Source: Chlamydomonas sphaeroides (Eukaryota; Chlorophyta; Chlorophyceae; Chlamydomonadales; Chlamydomonadaceae). From it: 20,529 nt of DNA. Within the stretch, counting starts at the first letter, position 1, and every line of letters starts with the position of its first letter. A program made the position numbers and the translations under genes. Positions 9,301-18,500 of this stretch are shown here, piece after piece. The stretch lies in contig BDDC01001600.1 of NCBI GenBank assembly GCA_001662425.1, positions 2,510-23,038 on the forward strand. The letters run 5' to 3'. The notes under the pieces are model-generated. The model saw nothing but the letters and a program-made list of their open reading frames with translations, did no database searches and was not told the origin of the DNA.

Positions 9301-11989
9301 GGAAGGAGGGGCCGAGGGGCAAGGGGGAGGGGGAGGGTTCGTGTCAGGAAGCGGGTTGGGAGGGTGCTCATGCGCGGGGTGGCGGCTGACGCGGTGGTCT
9401 GGGGGACAGGACGGGCCGAGGGCGGCAGGGGGAGGCACCAAGCGGTGGACGCAAACGGCCCATGCCCCAGCTCACCACCCGCCCGTCGTCGCCGTCCGTC
9501 TCCTCCACCGCCGGCGTGTTGGACAGCACCGCCAGCTCCCGGCTGGGGGTCACCAGCGTGGCCCTGAACACGGCCTAGCGGCGGCACGAAGGAGAGGGCC
9601 GGGGTCGGGGACCGCGCCAGGGTCGGAGTCAGGGTGAGGCTCGGGTTCGGGTTCAGGTTCGGGGGCGTGCGTGCGTGCGCGTATCGTGGTACAGAGCACC
9701 CCTGGCTTCCGCTGGGCTCTGCGCCCTTGACTCCCACACGCCACGCCATCCACGCCCACCCAGCCAAGCCCGCACCTTGAGCTGCGGCTTGAGCTGGTCC
9801 AGGGTCAGGCTCAGGGGCGCACAGCAGCACAGGGAGCCCCTGGCCTCCCATTCGCTCTGCCCCTTCCGGCCCACCCAGCCAAGCCCGCACCTTGAGCTGC
9901 GGCTCGTCGAAGCAGGGGAAGGCCTTGCGCGCGGCGATGGCCTCAAACTGGGAGGCCACGATGGCGTGCGTGGCGCCCGCGGCGTCTGGCGGGAGGGCAG
10001 AGGGGGAGGCAGCGGGGGAGGCAGCGGGGGAGGCGGCGTCTGGAGGCAGCGTTTCGGCAGCTCGCCGGCTGCCGCGCATTGGGGAAGGCGCGCGAGGAGC
10101 AGGCACGCGGGCGCGGCAGCCGGGGGCGGCCATGTGGGCGCTGGGCGCTGGGTAGCAAGGTAGCGGGCCGTGGACTCCATCGACACCTGGGCATGACGGC
10201 TGCTGCGGGCGCAGAGAGGCCTCGACATCCCGCCCCAGCCAAGTGCCGAGGAGAGGCCAGAGCCAGTACGGCGGTGCAGTACGCAGGCGTACATGCACAC
10301 CCGCACACTCGTGCTGCCGTACATTCGTGCGTGCTGCCGTACCCGTGTACGTGCTGCGGTACAGACCGTCCAGGCCCTCCTCCAGGCGGTACGCGAAGCG
10401 CATGCTCAGGTGCCCCCAGCCGTCGTCGCCGCCGCTGCCGCCGCCGCTGGCGTCGCCGCCGCTGCCGTCAGCCGGCGGCGGCGTGATGATGGGCAGCGGC
10501 TCGTCAAAGCGCAGGATGACCTGCGGCAGGAGGGGTGAGCGAGGGTGGTGGGTTGAGGGACGTGATGGTGGTGGGATGAGGGACAGGGTTCCTACGCAGG
10601 CCAGTAACCGGGGCGGTGTGGCGGTGATGGCGGTGATGGCGGTGCGGCGTGGCGGCTGCTGCCCCGCTGTGCGGAGGCCCCTGCCACGGCGCCGGCCCGT
10701 GCCTGCTGCCCCCTGCGCGTGCTCTGCAGCAGCAGCTGATTCCAGCGACCAGGCCGCCGCCACGCTAGCTAGCAGTCGCGGAGCACACCAAGGGTGCTGT
10801 GCGGCGGGTGCGGTGTTCACACACGCGCACGTGTGTGTGTGTGTGTGTGTGTGTTCAACTAATAGGGCTGAAATGGAGTACCACTCCACAATCAATACGC
10901 CGTGTGTGTGCTTATGCTGCCGGATGTGGTGCACGCCAGCACCCCTCACCCCTCACCTGCTGCAGCGACTGCTCCTGCTGCGCGTCCGCGGGCCGCAGCA
11001 CACGGCCTGGGGCACGAGGGGGGAGGCGGGCAGGGCAGGGGGCGCAGGGGCCATCCTCACGCGTCGCCGGCAGCCACAGCGACAGCGCGGGCAGCACGGC
11101 CCCGCATGGTCCTCCATGGTCCATGGTCCTGCCGCCGCGGCCGCCCGCCCGTGCACGCTGCCCGCCCAGGGCACCACCGCAAGCCGGCGGCCGTGCGGTG
11201 GCCTGGTGGCATCCATCCGGCGCCCATGCGACACCGCATGCACGCGGGCTGCCCCGCACCGCGCTGCGCTGTGCAATGCAATGCCATGCCACGTGACGTG
11301 ACAATGTGCGCACGCGTGCGGCGTGCCGGGTGCCGGGTGCGCCTCGGCCCTACCCAGGGAGCGCCTCAGCACTCCCCTGAGAGGGGAGCTCCCACGGCCC
11401 TGCCGCCCGCGGCGTCCGCCTGTGCCCGCATCGCGCTAGACGCGGGCTGCCGACGTGCGGTTGGTTGTGTTTGGATGCGCGCCCCACCCCGGGGAGCGCC
11501 TCGGGCCTCACCCGGGTACTGGCGGTCGCGCCACCGGAAGCTGATGGTGTCGATGTCCATGCCCACCGCATGCAGCACCACGCACTGCGTCATGACTGCC
11601 ACGCTGACGGCGATGTCCACCGTGCCGATCACAAACTCCGAGCCAAGCGACAAAGAGTCGATGGCACGGTCGTCGTAGGATGCGGCGGCGGCGGAGTCCG
11701 AGCCGCCGGTAGCGGCAGCGGCGACGGGATCCGAGCCGCCGGGGTCGGACTGCCGCAGACGGCGGCCGGCGCCGCCGGCGGTTCGGTTGGCGGCCGTTGA
11801 GGGATGTGGGTCAAAGTTGATGTCGAGTGTGAGGTCGTAATGGTATGGGATGATGAGGTCGGGCAGAGTGAGGGCGCCGTAGCTGCAGAGCGAGTCGACG
11901 GGCACGGGCGGCGGCGGCGAGGGCGGCGGCGGCGGCGAGGGTGGCGGCGAGGGCGGGCCCGGCGAGGGCGGGTCGGGTGAGGGCGGCGG

Positions 11990-12022
<33 letters not shown>

Positions 12023-12427
12023 CGGCGAGGGCAGCGAAGCCAGGTAGGCCTCGTGCGCGGCTTGCACGGCATGTGTGATGGGCAGTACGACGAGGAAAAT
12101 GATCGCGAGCAGCAGCGCGAGGAAGCAGCCGCACTGCCACACGCGGCGCTTGCCGGGCGGCAGGCGCTTCCACCATGCCACCCAGCTCGGCGGCAGTCGA
12201 TCGACCAGGCCGGTTATGTCGACGCCGCAGAAAGTGCGTTTGCGTAGGTTGTGGAGCGTGGAGCCGGATAGCAGCAGGTCAGAGTCGGAGAACACCTCGG
12301 CGTTGGCGGAGCTGCCGGCATCGGGCCCGTGACGTCGCGACACGGGCAGCTGCAGCTCGCCGTCCGAGTGGCCCTCGCTGTCACGCTCACGTCCACCTCG
12401 CCGGACGGACGCGAGCTCGGTGTACAT
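476..12427 (-). CDS. Membrane-anchored M1-family zinc aminopeptidase, 26 exons, 1,612 aa
   Basis: Predicted type II membrane peptidase removing N-terminal residues from peptides (APN/ERAP-like). Exons, 5' to 3': 12427-11512, 11006-10957, 10520-10343, 9985-9891, 9574-9476, 9294-9152, 8764-8692, 8257-8172, 7973-7881, 7522-7493, 7297-7104, 6787-6339, 6057-5637, 5500-5070, 4605-4530, 4280-4128, 3843-3749, 3513-3312, 2965-2827, 2650-2513, 2433-2344, 2169-1983, 1849-1712, 1488-1435, 1158-1027, 652-476. Every junction is GT-AG and phase-consistent, and the only stop is TAG at 476-478. Family motifs seen in order: PYHYDLTL, GLYRSTY, AFPCFDEPQLK, MSTYLLAF, GAMEN, HEISHQW, WLNEGF, SYEKG. The start is the first ATG of a long open exon whose tail-helix-stalk layout suits a type II protein. 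It is longer than usual for the family (850-1,000 aa) because of the stalk and two insertions. Identity is near certain; a few exon borders (exons 15, 20, 21) rest mainly on phase. Confidence 0.9.
2444..2490. repeat. 10-bp GC minisatellite filling intron 20
   Basis: Units GGGCGGGCAG and GGGCGGGCCG recur about five times on the plus strand. They make up more than half of the 79-base intron 20 (2434-2512) and on the transcribed strand form its C-rich tract before the CCGCAG acceptor. Confidence 0.85.
4641..4671. repeat. Dispersed 31-bp repeat, copy 1 (intron 14)
   Basis: The stretch beginning AGAACAGAACCCCGCACGCG matches 8482-8512 at 30 of 31 bases, in the same orientation. Both copies are intronic in the aminopeptidase gene, which suggests a fragment of a transposable element or other dispersed family. 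Confidence 0.8.
4824..4877. repeat. 18-bp tandem repeat, three copies, in intron 14
   Basis: Unit AGGGCCTCCAACGGCGGG is repeated three times (4824-4841, 4842-4859, 4860-4877) with one or two changes. It sits in the 464-base intron 14 of the aminopeptidase, which has no stop in the frame continuing from exon 14, although read-through would enter exon 15 out of frame. Confidence 0.88.
5172..5381 (-). other. ~70-residue Ala/Pro/Asp insertion in exon 14 of the aminopeptidase
   Basis: Exon 14 opens with the conserved segment DWMSAWTYQPNYPVIHV and closes with YITVRQASV and RWWVPLSFRLP, which match the M1 beta-sandwich region. Between them lies a low-complexity tract of roughly 70 residues: an Ala run, then Pro-rich sequence, then an alternating Ala-Asp repeat and more Pro. 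In typical family members this loop is a few residues long. The tract stays in frame and is presumably a flexible surface loop. Confidence 0.7.
5737..6695 (-). other. ~225-residue low-complexity insertion after the catalytic Tyr helix
   Basis: In M1 enzymes the YEKG helix is followed within a few residues by a conserved helix beginning like GLRKYL. Here RMLRAYLSGDQL (exon 12) is separated from LLAALRTYLKENLYG (exon 13) by about 225 residues. These run from an Ala/Glu/Arg-rich part, through Pro runs ending at PPSEPQ, across the intron (6058-6338), then Ser-Pro repeats, a dense acidic stretch (about residues 818-846), poly-Pro/Gly-Ala-Pro, and a short tail with an NST sequon. Frame and intron phases stay intact on both sides, so this is inserted coding sequence and not a break. 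Its function is unknown. Confidence 0.75.
7321..7377. repeat. 19-bp tandem repeat, three copies, in intron 10
   Basis: Unit AGGGGCTGGGGATGGGCNA occurs at 7321-7339, 7340-7358 and 7359-7377, differing only near the unit end. It lies between exon 11 and exon 10 of the aminopeptidase. Confidence 0.9.
7734..7820. repeat. Dispersed ~85-bp repeat, copy A (aminopeptidase intron 9)
   Basis: Starts CATATGCACGAC and contains GTCATCAACCCAGGGCGT, CCGCGCGGGTCGTGC, and ends near CCTAGTT...ACACAC. It matches 20124-20204 closely, with a 5-base length difference. Inside it GCACGAC and GTCGTGC are inverted complements about 40 bases apart, as in a small non-autonomous element or a hairpin. Confidence 0.8.
8482..8512. 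repeat. Dispersed 31-bp repeat, copy 2 (intron 7)
   Basis: Partner of 4641-4671 with a single G/A difference. Weaker similarity continues into the flanks on the side with lower coordinates, where both copies become CA/GT-rich. Confidence 0.8.
8941..9190. repeat. 102-bp tandem repeat spanning the end of exon 6 and its donor
   Basis: Copies start at 8941, 9043 and 9145 (the third is partial, to about 9190). The copy at 9145 contains the true 3' end of exon 6 (VWATPDK) and donor AA|GTGGGT; the other two lie in intron 6 and carry the same donor. The unit is a multiple of three and stays open in the exon frame. Confidence 0.92.
9754..9904. repeat. 36-bp direct repeat spanning the end of exon 4, offset 115 bp
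   Basis: The 36 bases at 9869-9904 (end of exon 4, PQLK, plus donor and intron start) recur exactly at 9754-9789 inside intron 4. Weaker similarity extends about 60 bases toward lower coordinates in both copies. The offset is not a multiple of three. Confidence 0.9.
10310..10369. repeat. 20-bp tandem repeat, three copies, across the exon 3 donor
   Basis: The core CGTGCTGCSGTAC recurs with an exact 20-base period at 10310, 10330 and 10350. The third copy is coding (LYRSTY in exon 3); the first two lie in intron 3, and the donor (exon ends at 10343) falls at the junction. Confidence 0.9.
10831..10854. repeat. GT dinucleotide microsatellite in intron 2
   Basis: Twelve uninterrupted GT units within aminopeptidase intron 2, preceded by ACACGCGCAC. 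Alternating purine-pyrimidine sequence, likely length-variable. Confidence 0.92.
11900..12139 (-). other. Signal-anchor helix and Ser/Pro stalk of the M1 aminopeptidase
   Basis: Residues about 97-119 of exon 1 form one strongly hydrophobic helix (core CFLALLLAIIFLVVLPI) preceded by a basic stretch (GKRRVW) and a ~95-residue hydrophilic tail. This predicts a type II anchor with the catalytic part outside the cytosol. Residues about 132-176 are almost purely Ser-Pro-Pro repeats, resembling hydroxyproline-rich cell-wall glycoproteins of volvocine algae. Several N-X-S/T sequons downstream (NRT near residue 214, NST near 904, NLT and NRT in late exons) fit a lumenal or extracellular ectodomain. 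Whether it sits at the plasma membrane or in an internal compartment cannot be told. Confidence 0.8.
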
Positions 12428-13485
12428 AGCTGCCGGCTGAGGTGCTAGCTGGGCGGGCGGCGGAATGAAGGGAAGTTGGGAGGAACGAGGATGTGTCGAG
12501 GGGTGTAGCGTCGTGTCACGGCCTGTCCCCTGTGCGCTACCGATAGCAGAGCCTGGACATCGTGACTCGCGGCAGTCGACAAGGGCCCAGAGTGTTGTCC
12601 GTTCAGGAGGTGTTGCAGGCGGATGGCAGGGATGGCGCGAGCACGCCTACCTCACGACTGTATGCGCTGTGCAGTACACGCCAGATGTAAGTACTGCAAG
12701 CTATTCTGCCATGACGGCAGGATGCTTGCTAAGAGCTACGCGCACGAGGTCGATCGTCGTGTGCAAGCTTCGCTTGGCTGTCGAGCTGATGGATGCCAGC
12801 AGAAAAGGCAAGTCAAATATGCAGCACTGCAAACGCTGCAAGTACCTTGTCTCAAGAGAAGTGCTACTCAGAAGTGGTACAAGAGACCTTCAGCTTTCAT
12901 AGCATGCTAATACGACGCAGTGCAAGTTGCTTTGCTGCCGTGCCTTGCTCGTGGTCGTGCTGGTTCACGCTTTATTTAAGCCGACCCCAGGGTCGCTGCC
13001 GTTACCTGGGCCGCTTTGCTTGGCCCACACTGGTCTAGCGAGCCATCAAGTCAGGTCTGATAGCTGTGATAATCCATCTGAACGGGAAACGGCTGAGCGC
13101 GATCGCTGTCCGCTACGACGGGACACGGGAGTCGATTGGCTGTGCAAAATTACTTTCGTTCTGCTTGCGGGTCACCGCACCAACCAACTAGACTCTACTG
13201 CGACGACTGCAACCGCATCAAACTCGTGGTACACCAGCAGCAAGACGAAACGAAACGCTGAACTTCATCCAGCACCTGGTTGGCCGCTCTAGGACGATTT
13301 GATTATGCACCTCATGTCTCTGGCTCTGCGTACAGCTCAGGCTGCTTTGGGCCGTCTGCGAGGCACCAGTCACGTCGCTACCTGCAAGGCGAAGCCGTTT
13401 GCTAGCAGCGTTGATTGCTGAGCACCAGCAATCCAGCCAGCGCTTAAGGCCAGCGCGTCCACTCTTTCAACGCCTGCTGACAACG
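12428..13485. promoter_or_regulatory. Intergenic region between divergent start codons (shared 5' region)
   Basis: About 1,058 bases separate the ATG of the minus-strand aminopeptidase and the ATG of the plus-strand kinase. Base composition drops clearly below that of the flanking genes. It must hold both 5' UTRs and both promoters unless an upstream non-coding exon exists. I see no recognisable protein here: the open frames (for example 12465-12902 on plus) lack any family motif. No tRNA, hairpin terminator or obvious repeat array was found. A TATA-like element is listed separately. Confidence 0.6.
12971..12980 (+). promoter_or_regulatory. Possible TATA-like element for the kinase gene
   Basis: TTTATTTAAG is an isolated AT-rich decamer in GC-rich surroundings, on the strand of the kinase gene. 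If it acts as a TATA box, transcription would start near 13005 and leave a ~480-base leader, long but possible. The match is imperfect and no other core element is evident, so this is a weak call. Confidence 0.2.
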
Positions 13486-14953
13486 ATGCCGAACACGCCC
13501 TTGAACAAACCCCGGGAGCTGGACATCGAGCAGCTCGTCGTCACACGTCTGCTTGGCCGGGGGGCCTTCGCGCAAGGTGCGCGCGACGGGCAACAACGTC
13601 GAGGGCGCGCCGTGACTCGCGCCATGCGTGCCGCTTTCCCGCGTACACAACCGCCCTGCGCCTCACCCCGCTCGCCCCCAGTCTTCCACGCCAGCTATGA
13701 GGGACTCGGTGCCTGCGCACTCAAGGTGCGCCACGTGCTCCAGCCACCTGCGCCCAGGGCCCGGGCCGCTCTGTGCTTGCTGGCGGGGCTACCCGCCGCC
13801 GTCCGTGGTGCTCGCCCTCTCCCCAACCCCACCCCGACCCACGCGCACGCCCCGAGGCGCCCCCCCTGCGGGTTTGCATGCTGCCGAGCGCTGGCGGGCC
13901 CGCGCCGCGGTCCCCGGCAACGCTCGCCTGCCTGCAGCACCTACCCCGGTTGCAGCCCCCCGAAACCTCTCCGCCGCTGGCTGGGCGCCGCCGCGCGGGC
14001 GTGTCGCGCGCCGCTGCTGCGCCACCCCTCTGCAGAGCGCACACCGGCGCATGAGCGCCGGATGCCGTGCTGCCTTCGCGTGCTTTCGCTTTCGTTGGAC
14101 ACCCTGCGCTGCGTGGCCTCCCCACCGCCCCCACCCCGCTGCATCGCCCGCCAACCGCCAGGTGCTGGCCCCGCCCGGCCGCGGCCCCGTGCCGCCCGTC
14201 TTCGAGCGCCTCTTCCTGCACGAGGCGGCACTGTGCAGCACGCTGCGCCACAGGTGGGGCTTCTTGTGCATCATCACATGCTACTATGCTTGCCATGCTG
14301 TACTACCGGCATGCTTTACATGCCAACATCAACGTGTTCACACCGTGAGTGACTGCACACTGCTCGAGCGCCGCCTCCTGCACGGGGCGGCCGCCTGCAG
14401 CCCCGGGTGCGGCGCGCGCCGGCTTGACGCCAGCAGCTGCACCAACTGCTTTGGCTGCGGCTCGCAGCACCTGCGGGTCGGGGGCCTTGGGGGCTCGTGG
14501 GGCTCGGACGTGTTCCCGGAGGAACCTGTGCTGCTCTAGCGGGGTCGGCAATGAGCAGCGCGCGTTGTCGCGGCGGTCGGGGCCAGGGCGGGGAGAGCAA
14601 GCGGCGGGCAGGGGAGCCACGGGGCCTTGAGGGCACAACAGGAGGCAGAGGGTGCAGGGTGAGGTCGCGAGGGTGGCCCCCTGGCCCTGCCCCCCCCCCC
14701 CCAACACCCGCCGCCCACCGCGCCCCGCCCAACCCCTCGCGCGGGTTTGTGTCACCGTGGGAGGTGTGTCGCGGCCCCACACGACAGGCCTCGGGCCCTC
14801 GGCCCCGTCCTCCTCCCCAACCCCCCGGCAACCCCCTCCCAACCCTGGCCCCCCTCCGCAGCAACCTGATCCGCTGCCACGGCGTGCTCAAGCTGCCCGC
14901 CCACTACCACGCCGTGCCCTGGCTGGCGGCGCCCTCTTGGGCCATGCTGCTAG
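13486..14953 (+). other. Kinase N-lobe (exons 1-4)
   Basis: Exon 1 encodes a 22-residue leader and the glycine-rich loop GRGAFA; the third glycine of GxGxxG is Ala. Exon 2 is a 44-base exon ending in the ATP-binding lysine codon (13723-13725). Exon 3 encodes the C-helix with E66, the partner of K45, and ends at STLRH. Exon 4 continues SNLIRCHGVLKLPAHYHAV (the H-x-NIV region) to WAMLL at the hinge. Introns 2 (436 b), 3 (608 b) and 4 (502 b) are GC-rich with C-runs and no recognisable gene, apart from a probable exon-3 fragment in intron 3. Confidence 0.87.
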
Positions 14954-15486
14954 GTGCGTGCCCCGCGGCGGTGCCGGAGGCTGCGACCGCCGCAGCCGCC
15001 GCCGCTGCCCCTGTCCGGACCGGCGAACGGCGGCGCGGGTGGGGGTGGCGCAAGCGGCCGCGCCCCCACCCGAGCGCAGCTGTGTAGCCCGGCGGCCACA
15101 AGTTGGGGACTTGGGGTGCGCCGGCCGGCCGGCCGGCAGGCGTGCGTGAGGTGCGGCCCCCCAGGCGCGCCGAGGCCTGCCGCCCGCCGTAACCGCAGCA
15201 CCCACAGCTGCGCCCCGGCGCCGCCCTGCGCTGGATGGGCCTCGTGGTTGCTGGATGGCGAGCCCAAGGGCTGCCAGCAGCCGGCGCAGCGGCCGTGATC
15301 CCCCCCACCACCCCACCCCGCCCGCGCCCCACCCGCCGGCGCTGGGCCCCTGGCGGGGGCCTCAGCGCCGGGCCCCGGCCGGCCCCGCGGCTGCGTTGAT
15401 GCTGCCTTGGGAACCCTGATCGCGGCAGCGGCCCTAAACCCCCGCCAACCCGCAGAGCTGTGCGACGGCGCCACGCTCAAAGACAT

Positions 15487-15517
<31 letters not shown>

Positions 15518-18500
15518 GGCCCTCCCGCCTACAGCGACCGCCAGGCGCTGGGCTGGCTGCGGGATGTGGCGGCGGGGCTGGCGGCGCTGCACGGCGCGGT
15601 GCCGCCCGCCATCCACCGCGACGTCAAGGTGGGCCGCGGCGGCCTGGCTCTGGCGCTGTTTTCTTCGTACCGGGAGCCGTACTGTGTCGTACCATGTGCC
15701 GTACCGTATGAGATGAGGGGACGGTGACGCCCGCCATGCACGACACACCGCGACGCGGTGGCGGGGCCAAGGTTGCTGCACACCCTGCTTCTGTGTGCTG
15801 CGCCGTGTGAGGTGGGGGCGGCGCTGGGTGTCGCCCGTAAGGCAGCTCGGCGTCGTGGTCAGAGATGGGCAGCTCCGTGTGGTTGGCCATCTACCCATGC
15901 CTCGTTGTCACGGGCAGCGTCCAGCGCCGGCTGTGACCGCATGGGCCCAACCCGTTCCTGGGCTGCTGAGGGTGCTGCTGCTGCTAAGGATGAGGATGCA
16001 CGTGCTGCTGCAAATGCTGCTGATCCTGGTGGTGCCGGCCCGCCCTCAGGCCGACAATGTGCTGCTGCGCCAGGACGGCGCCGGGGGCAGCGTGGGCGTG
16101 CTGGCGGACATGGGCCTCACCGTGGTGCGTGCTGGGGCTGGGTTGTAGCACGACGTCATCATGGAAACAGGTTGCATTAGTGATTCCGGGATCGTGGATG
16201 GAGTGTGTAGCGTTGCGAAGCAAGCAACGATGTGCCTTGAAGCGTTGCGTCACGTTGCAGACGAAGCAGGCACGACACACGGTTTTAACTCGATGGGGCC
16301 TCTGGGATACGGTAGCAGCGCACTGACTGTCTAGAGGTCTGCTCGGAGGCCCGACTCTGGGCCCAGCGTGCCTCCGCCCGCCCCCCTGCCGCAGCGCCTG
16401 GAGCAACGGCGCAGCGTAATGCTCCGGCGGAGGTGCCCCACCTCCAACGCCACCTCCGACTCGCCCAGCGGCACCGGCGGCGGCGCCGCCGCTGCCGCCG
16501 CTGCGCTGCCCTTCGTCGCAATCACCCCCGGCGGCTCCACCGCCGCCACCGCCGGCAGCAGCGGCGGCGGCGGCACCACCGCCGTCGCGGCCACGGGCCG
16601 CAGCGGCAAGGGCTGCTCGCGGCTCGGCCGGCGGGGCGCCGCCGCCGCCGACGGCACCGACGCGCCAGCGTCGCTGCTCGACTCCCGGGAGATGGGCGAG
16701 GAGATTGACTTGGACGCAATGGCGTTTGCCGACGAGGGGTACGTGGATACGGAGCAGGAGCTGGAGCTGCCGACGGCGCCGACGTCGCGCTCCGCCAACC
16801 CCTCCGCAACCGCCGCGGCGGCGGCGCTGGTTTCGCCGGCGGTTCCTCGCCGCGGCGCCACCGCGGAGGCTGGGCCGGCGGCGGCGCCGCCGCCGCCGCC
16901 GTCGGTGTCGCCGTTTGCGCTGTGGTTGCCGCCGCAGCTGCAGCAGCAGCAGCAGGAGCAGGAGCAGCACGAGCCACGGGAGCGAGACGCCGGCGCGAAC
17001 GAGCAGCCCGCCCTGGTGTCGTACGTGCCGTCGGGCGCTCTCAGCGACATCTCCGAGGGGCCGCACGAGGGCGAGGGGCAGCCCAACCACCAGCCCAACC
17101 ACTATAACGACCCTCACGGCCGCCGTCATCGGCACCCAGAGCCAGCCGGCGCCGCGGACCAGTCTGCTGCCGGCGCCGCACAGGCGGCGACTGGTTGTAC
17201 GGCAACTGGGTGTACGGCAACGGGGTCTGCAGTCGACGTAAGGACCGGCAGCGAATCCGTGTGCGGCGGCGGCGGCGGCGGCGGGTCTAGCAGCTCCGCG
17301 ACGGCCTGCTCTGGCGGCAGCTCCACCGCCGGCTGCGCAGCCGCCACCGCCGCCACCGCCGCCGCCGCCGCCGCCAGCAATTCTGCCTCAGCCGCCGGCA
17401 CCTCGGCCAGTGGAACGGGAAGGTGCAGCGGCGACGGCGGCGGCAGCAGCGGTGGCCGGGGCGGCCCGAGGGCTTGGGCGGAGGCCAGCGCCGCCGCAGC
17501 TGTCGACGTGGCGGCGGCGCCGCCGCCGCCGCCGGCCACCAACGCTCGTGCCCGGTCTGCCGGAGCCGCGGCACGCAGCGTCGGGGCCCGCTCCTGCCCG
17601 ACGGCGGCGGCGGCGGCGGCGGCGTTAAGGCCGGCGGCGCCGGTGGCGGCACCGTCGGCGACGCGCCTGTCCCGTGTGGCCGAGTCAAGCTCATCGACCT
17701 CCCTCAGCGTCTCCGCAGGGGCCAGGTGCGGTCGTGGCGTGGGGTGACGCCGCTGGCTGTACGGCACGGCGCCATACGGTGTGGAAGCACGGCAATGAGA
17801 AAACCTGCACCCTGGAAGCTGCGGACCGCCAGCGTGCGCTGCCGTACGTCCTGACGAAGTCCTGTGCCCGTGCCTGTGCCTGTGCCTCGGCCCTCAGGCC
17901 GAGCCCCTCCAGGGCACTGCACGGAGTCATGGGCCTGGGCACGTCGCCGCCGGCGGGCACCGCCGCCGCAGCGGCCGGTCCACGTCCAACTCCCAGCGGC
18001 GGCGCCGCCGCCGCCGCGCCAAAGTCGGCGGCGGCGCCGTCGCGAGCTTCCGTCGACAGCGGCTCGGCGCTGTGTCGGCCCCTGCTCGTCCAGGCCTCGC
18101 TCGCCGCCGCCGCCGCCGCCGCCGCGGGGCCCCTTCCCGCGGCCCCCGTCAGCGGGCCGGCGGCCGCCGCCGCCAGGCCGGCGGCCGCTGTCACGCCGTC
18201 GCCAGGAAACTGCTCGCCGCCAGCGTTTGCGGCCCCGCTGACTAACGGCGGCGGCGGCAACTCAAGGCCCGGCAGCACTGCTTCGGTTGTCAGCATCGGC
18301 GCCATCAACGAGCTGGCGGTGCTGAGCCTGTTTAGTACCAGCTACAAGGGCGGCGGCCGCGCGTCGAATAGCGGCGTCACCGCAGCCATGGGGTCGCGCA
18401 AATCCAGCTTAGCGCCGGCGCCATTGTCGGGGGCGGCGGCGGCGGGCGGCCCGCGGTACGGGCAGAGGGTCGGCTCGGCGCCACTGCCGGCGCTGGGGCC

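Larger units (their letters stand above)
8172..11857 (-). other. M1 N-terminal domain exons leading to the GAMEN motif
   Basis: The 3' part of exon 1 begins the M1 saddle domain (LPDLIIPYHYDLTLDI, then FVIGTVDIAVSV and CVVLHAVGMDI). Exon 2 (10957-11006) is only 50 bp. Exon 3 gives VILRFDEPL and GLYRSTYTG. Exon 4 gives ASQFEAIAARKAFPCFDEP, the family signature around the start of the catalytic domain. Exon 5 gives ELAVLSNTP, exon 6 TPRMSTYLLAFVVGG, and exon 7 the ALLATALDAA helix. Exon 8 gives YPLPKLDLVGLPNF and GAMEN at 8192-8206 (residues 536-540), which in this family binds the substrate N-terminus. A ~45-residue low-complexity loop rich in Ala, Gly and Ser (residues ~210-255) interrupts the first strands. 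Confidence 0.88.

Noticed and set aside
9264..10949. 561-codon open frame on the minus strand
   Set aside because: It runs through three or more introns of the aminopeptidase; only parts matching exons 3-4 show family motifs, and the rest is GC-driven openness.
12465..12902. 145-codon plus-strand open frame in the intergenic region
   Set aside because: No motif, no algal-type codon bias, and it overlaps the expected 5' region of the divergent genes; treated as chance.
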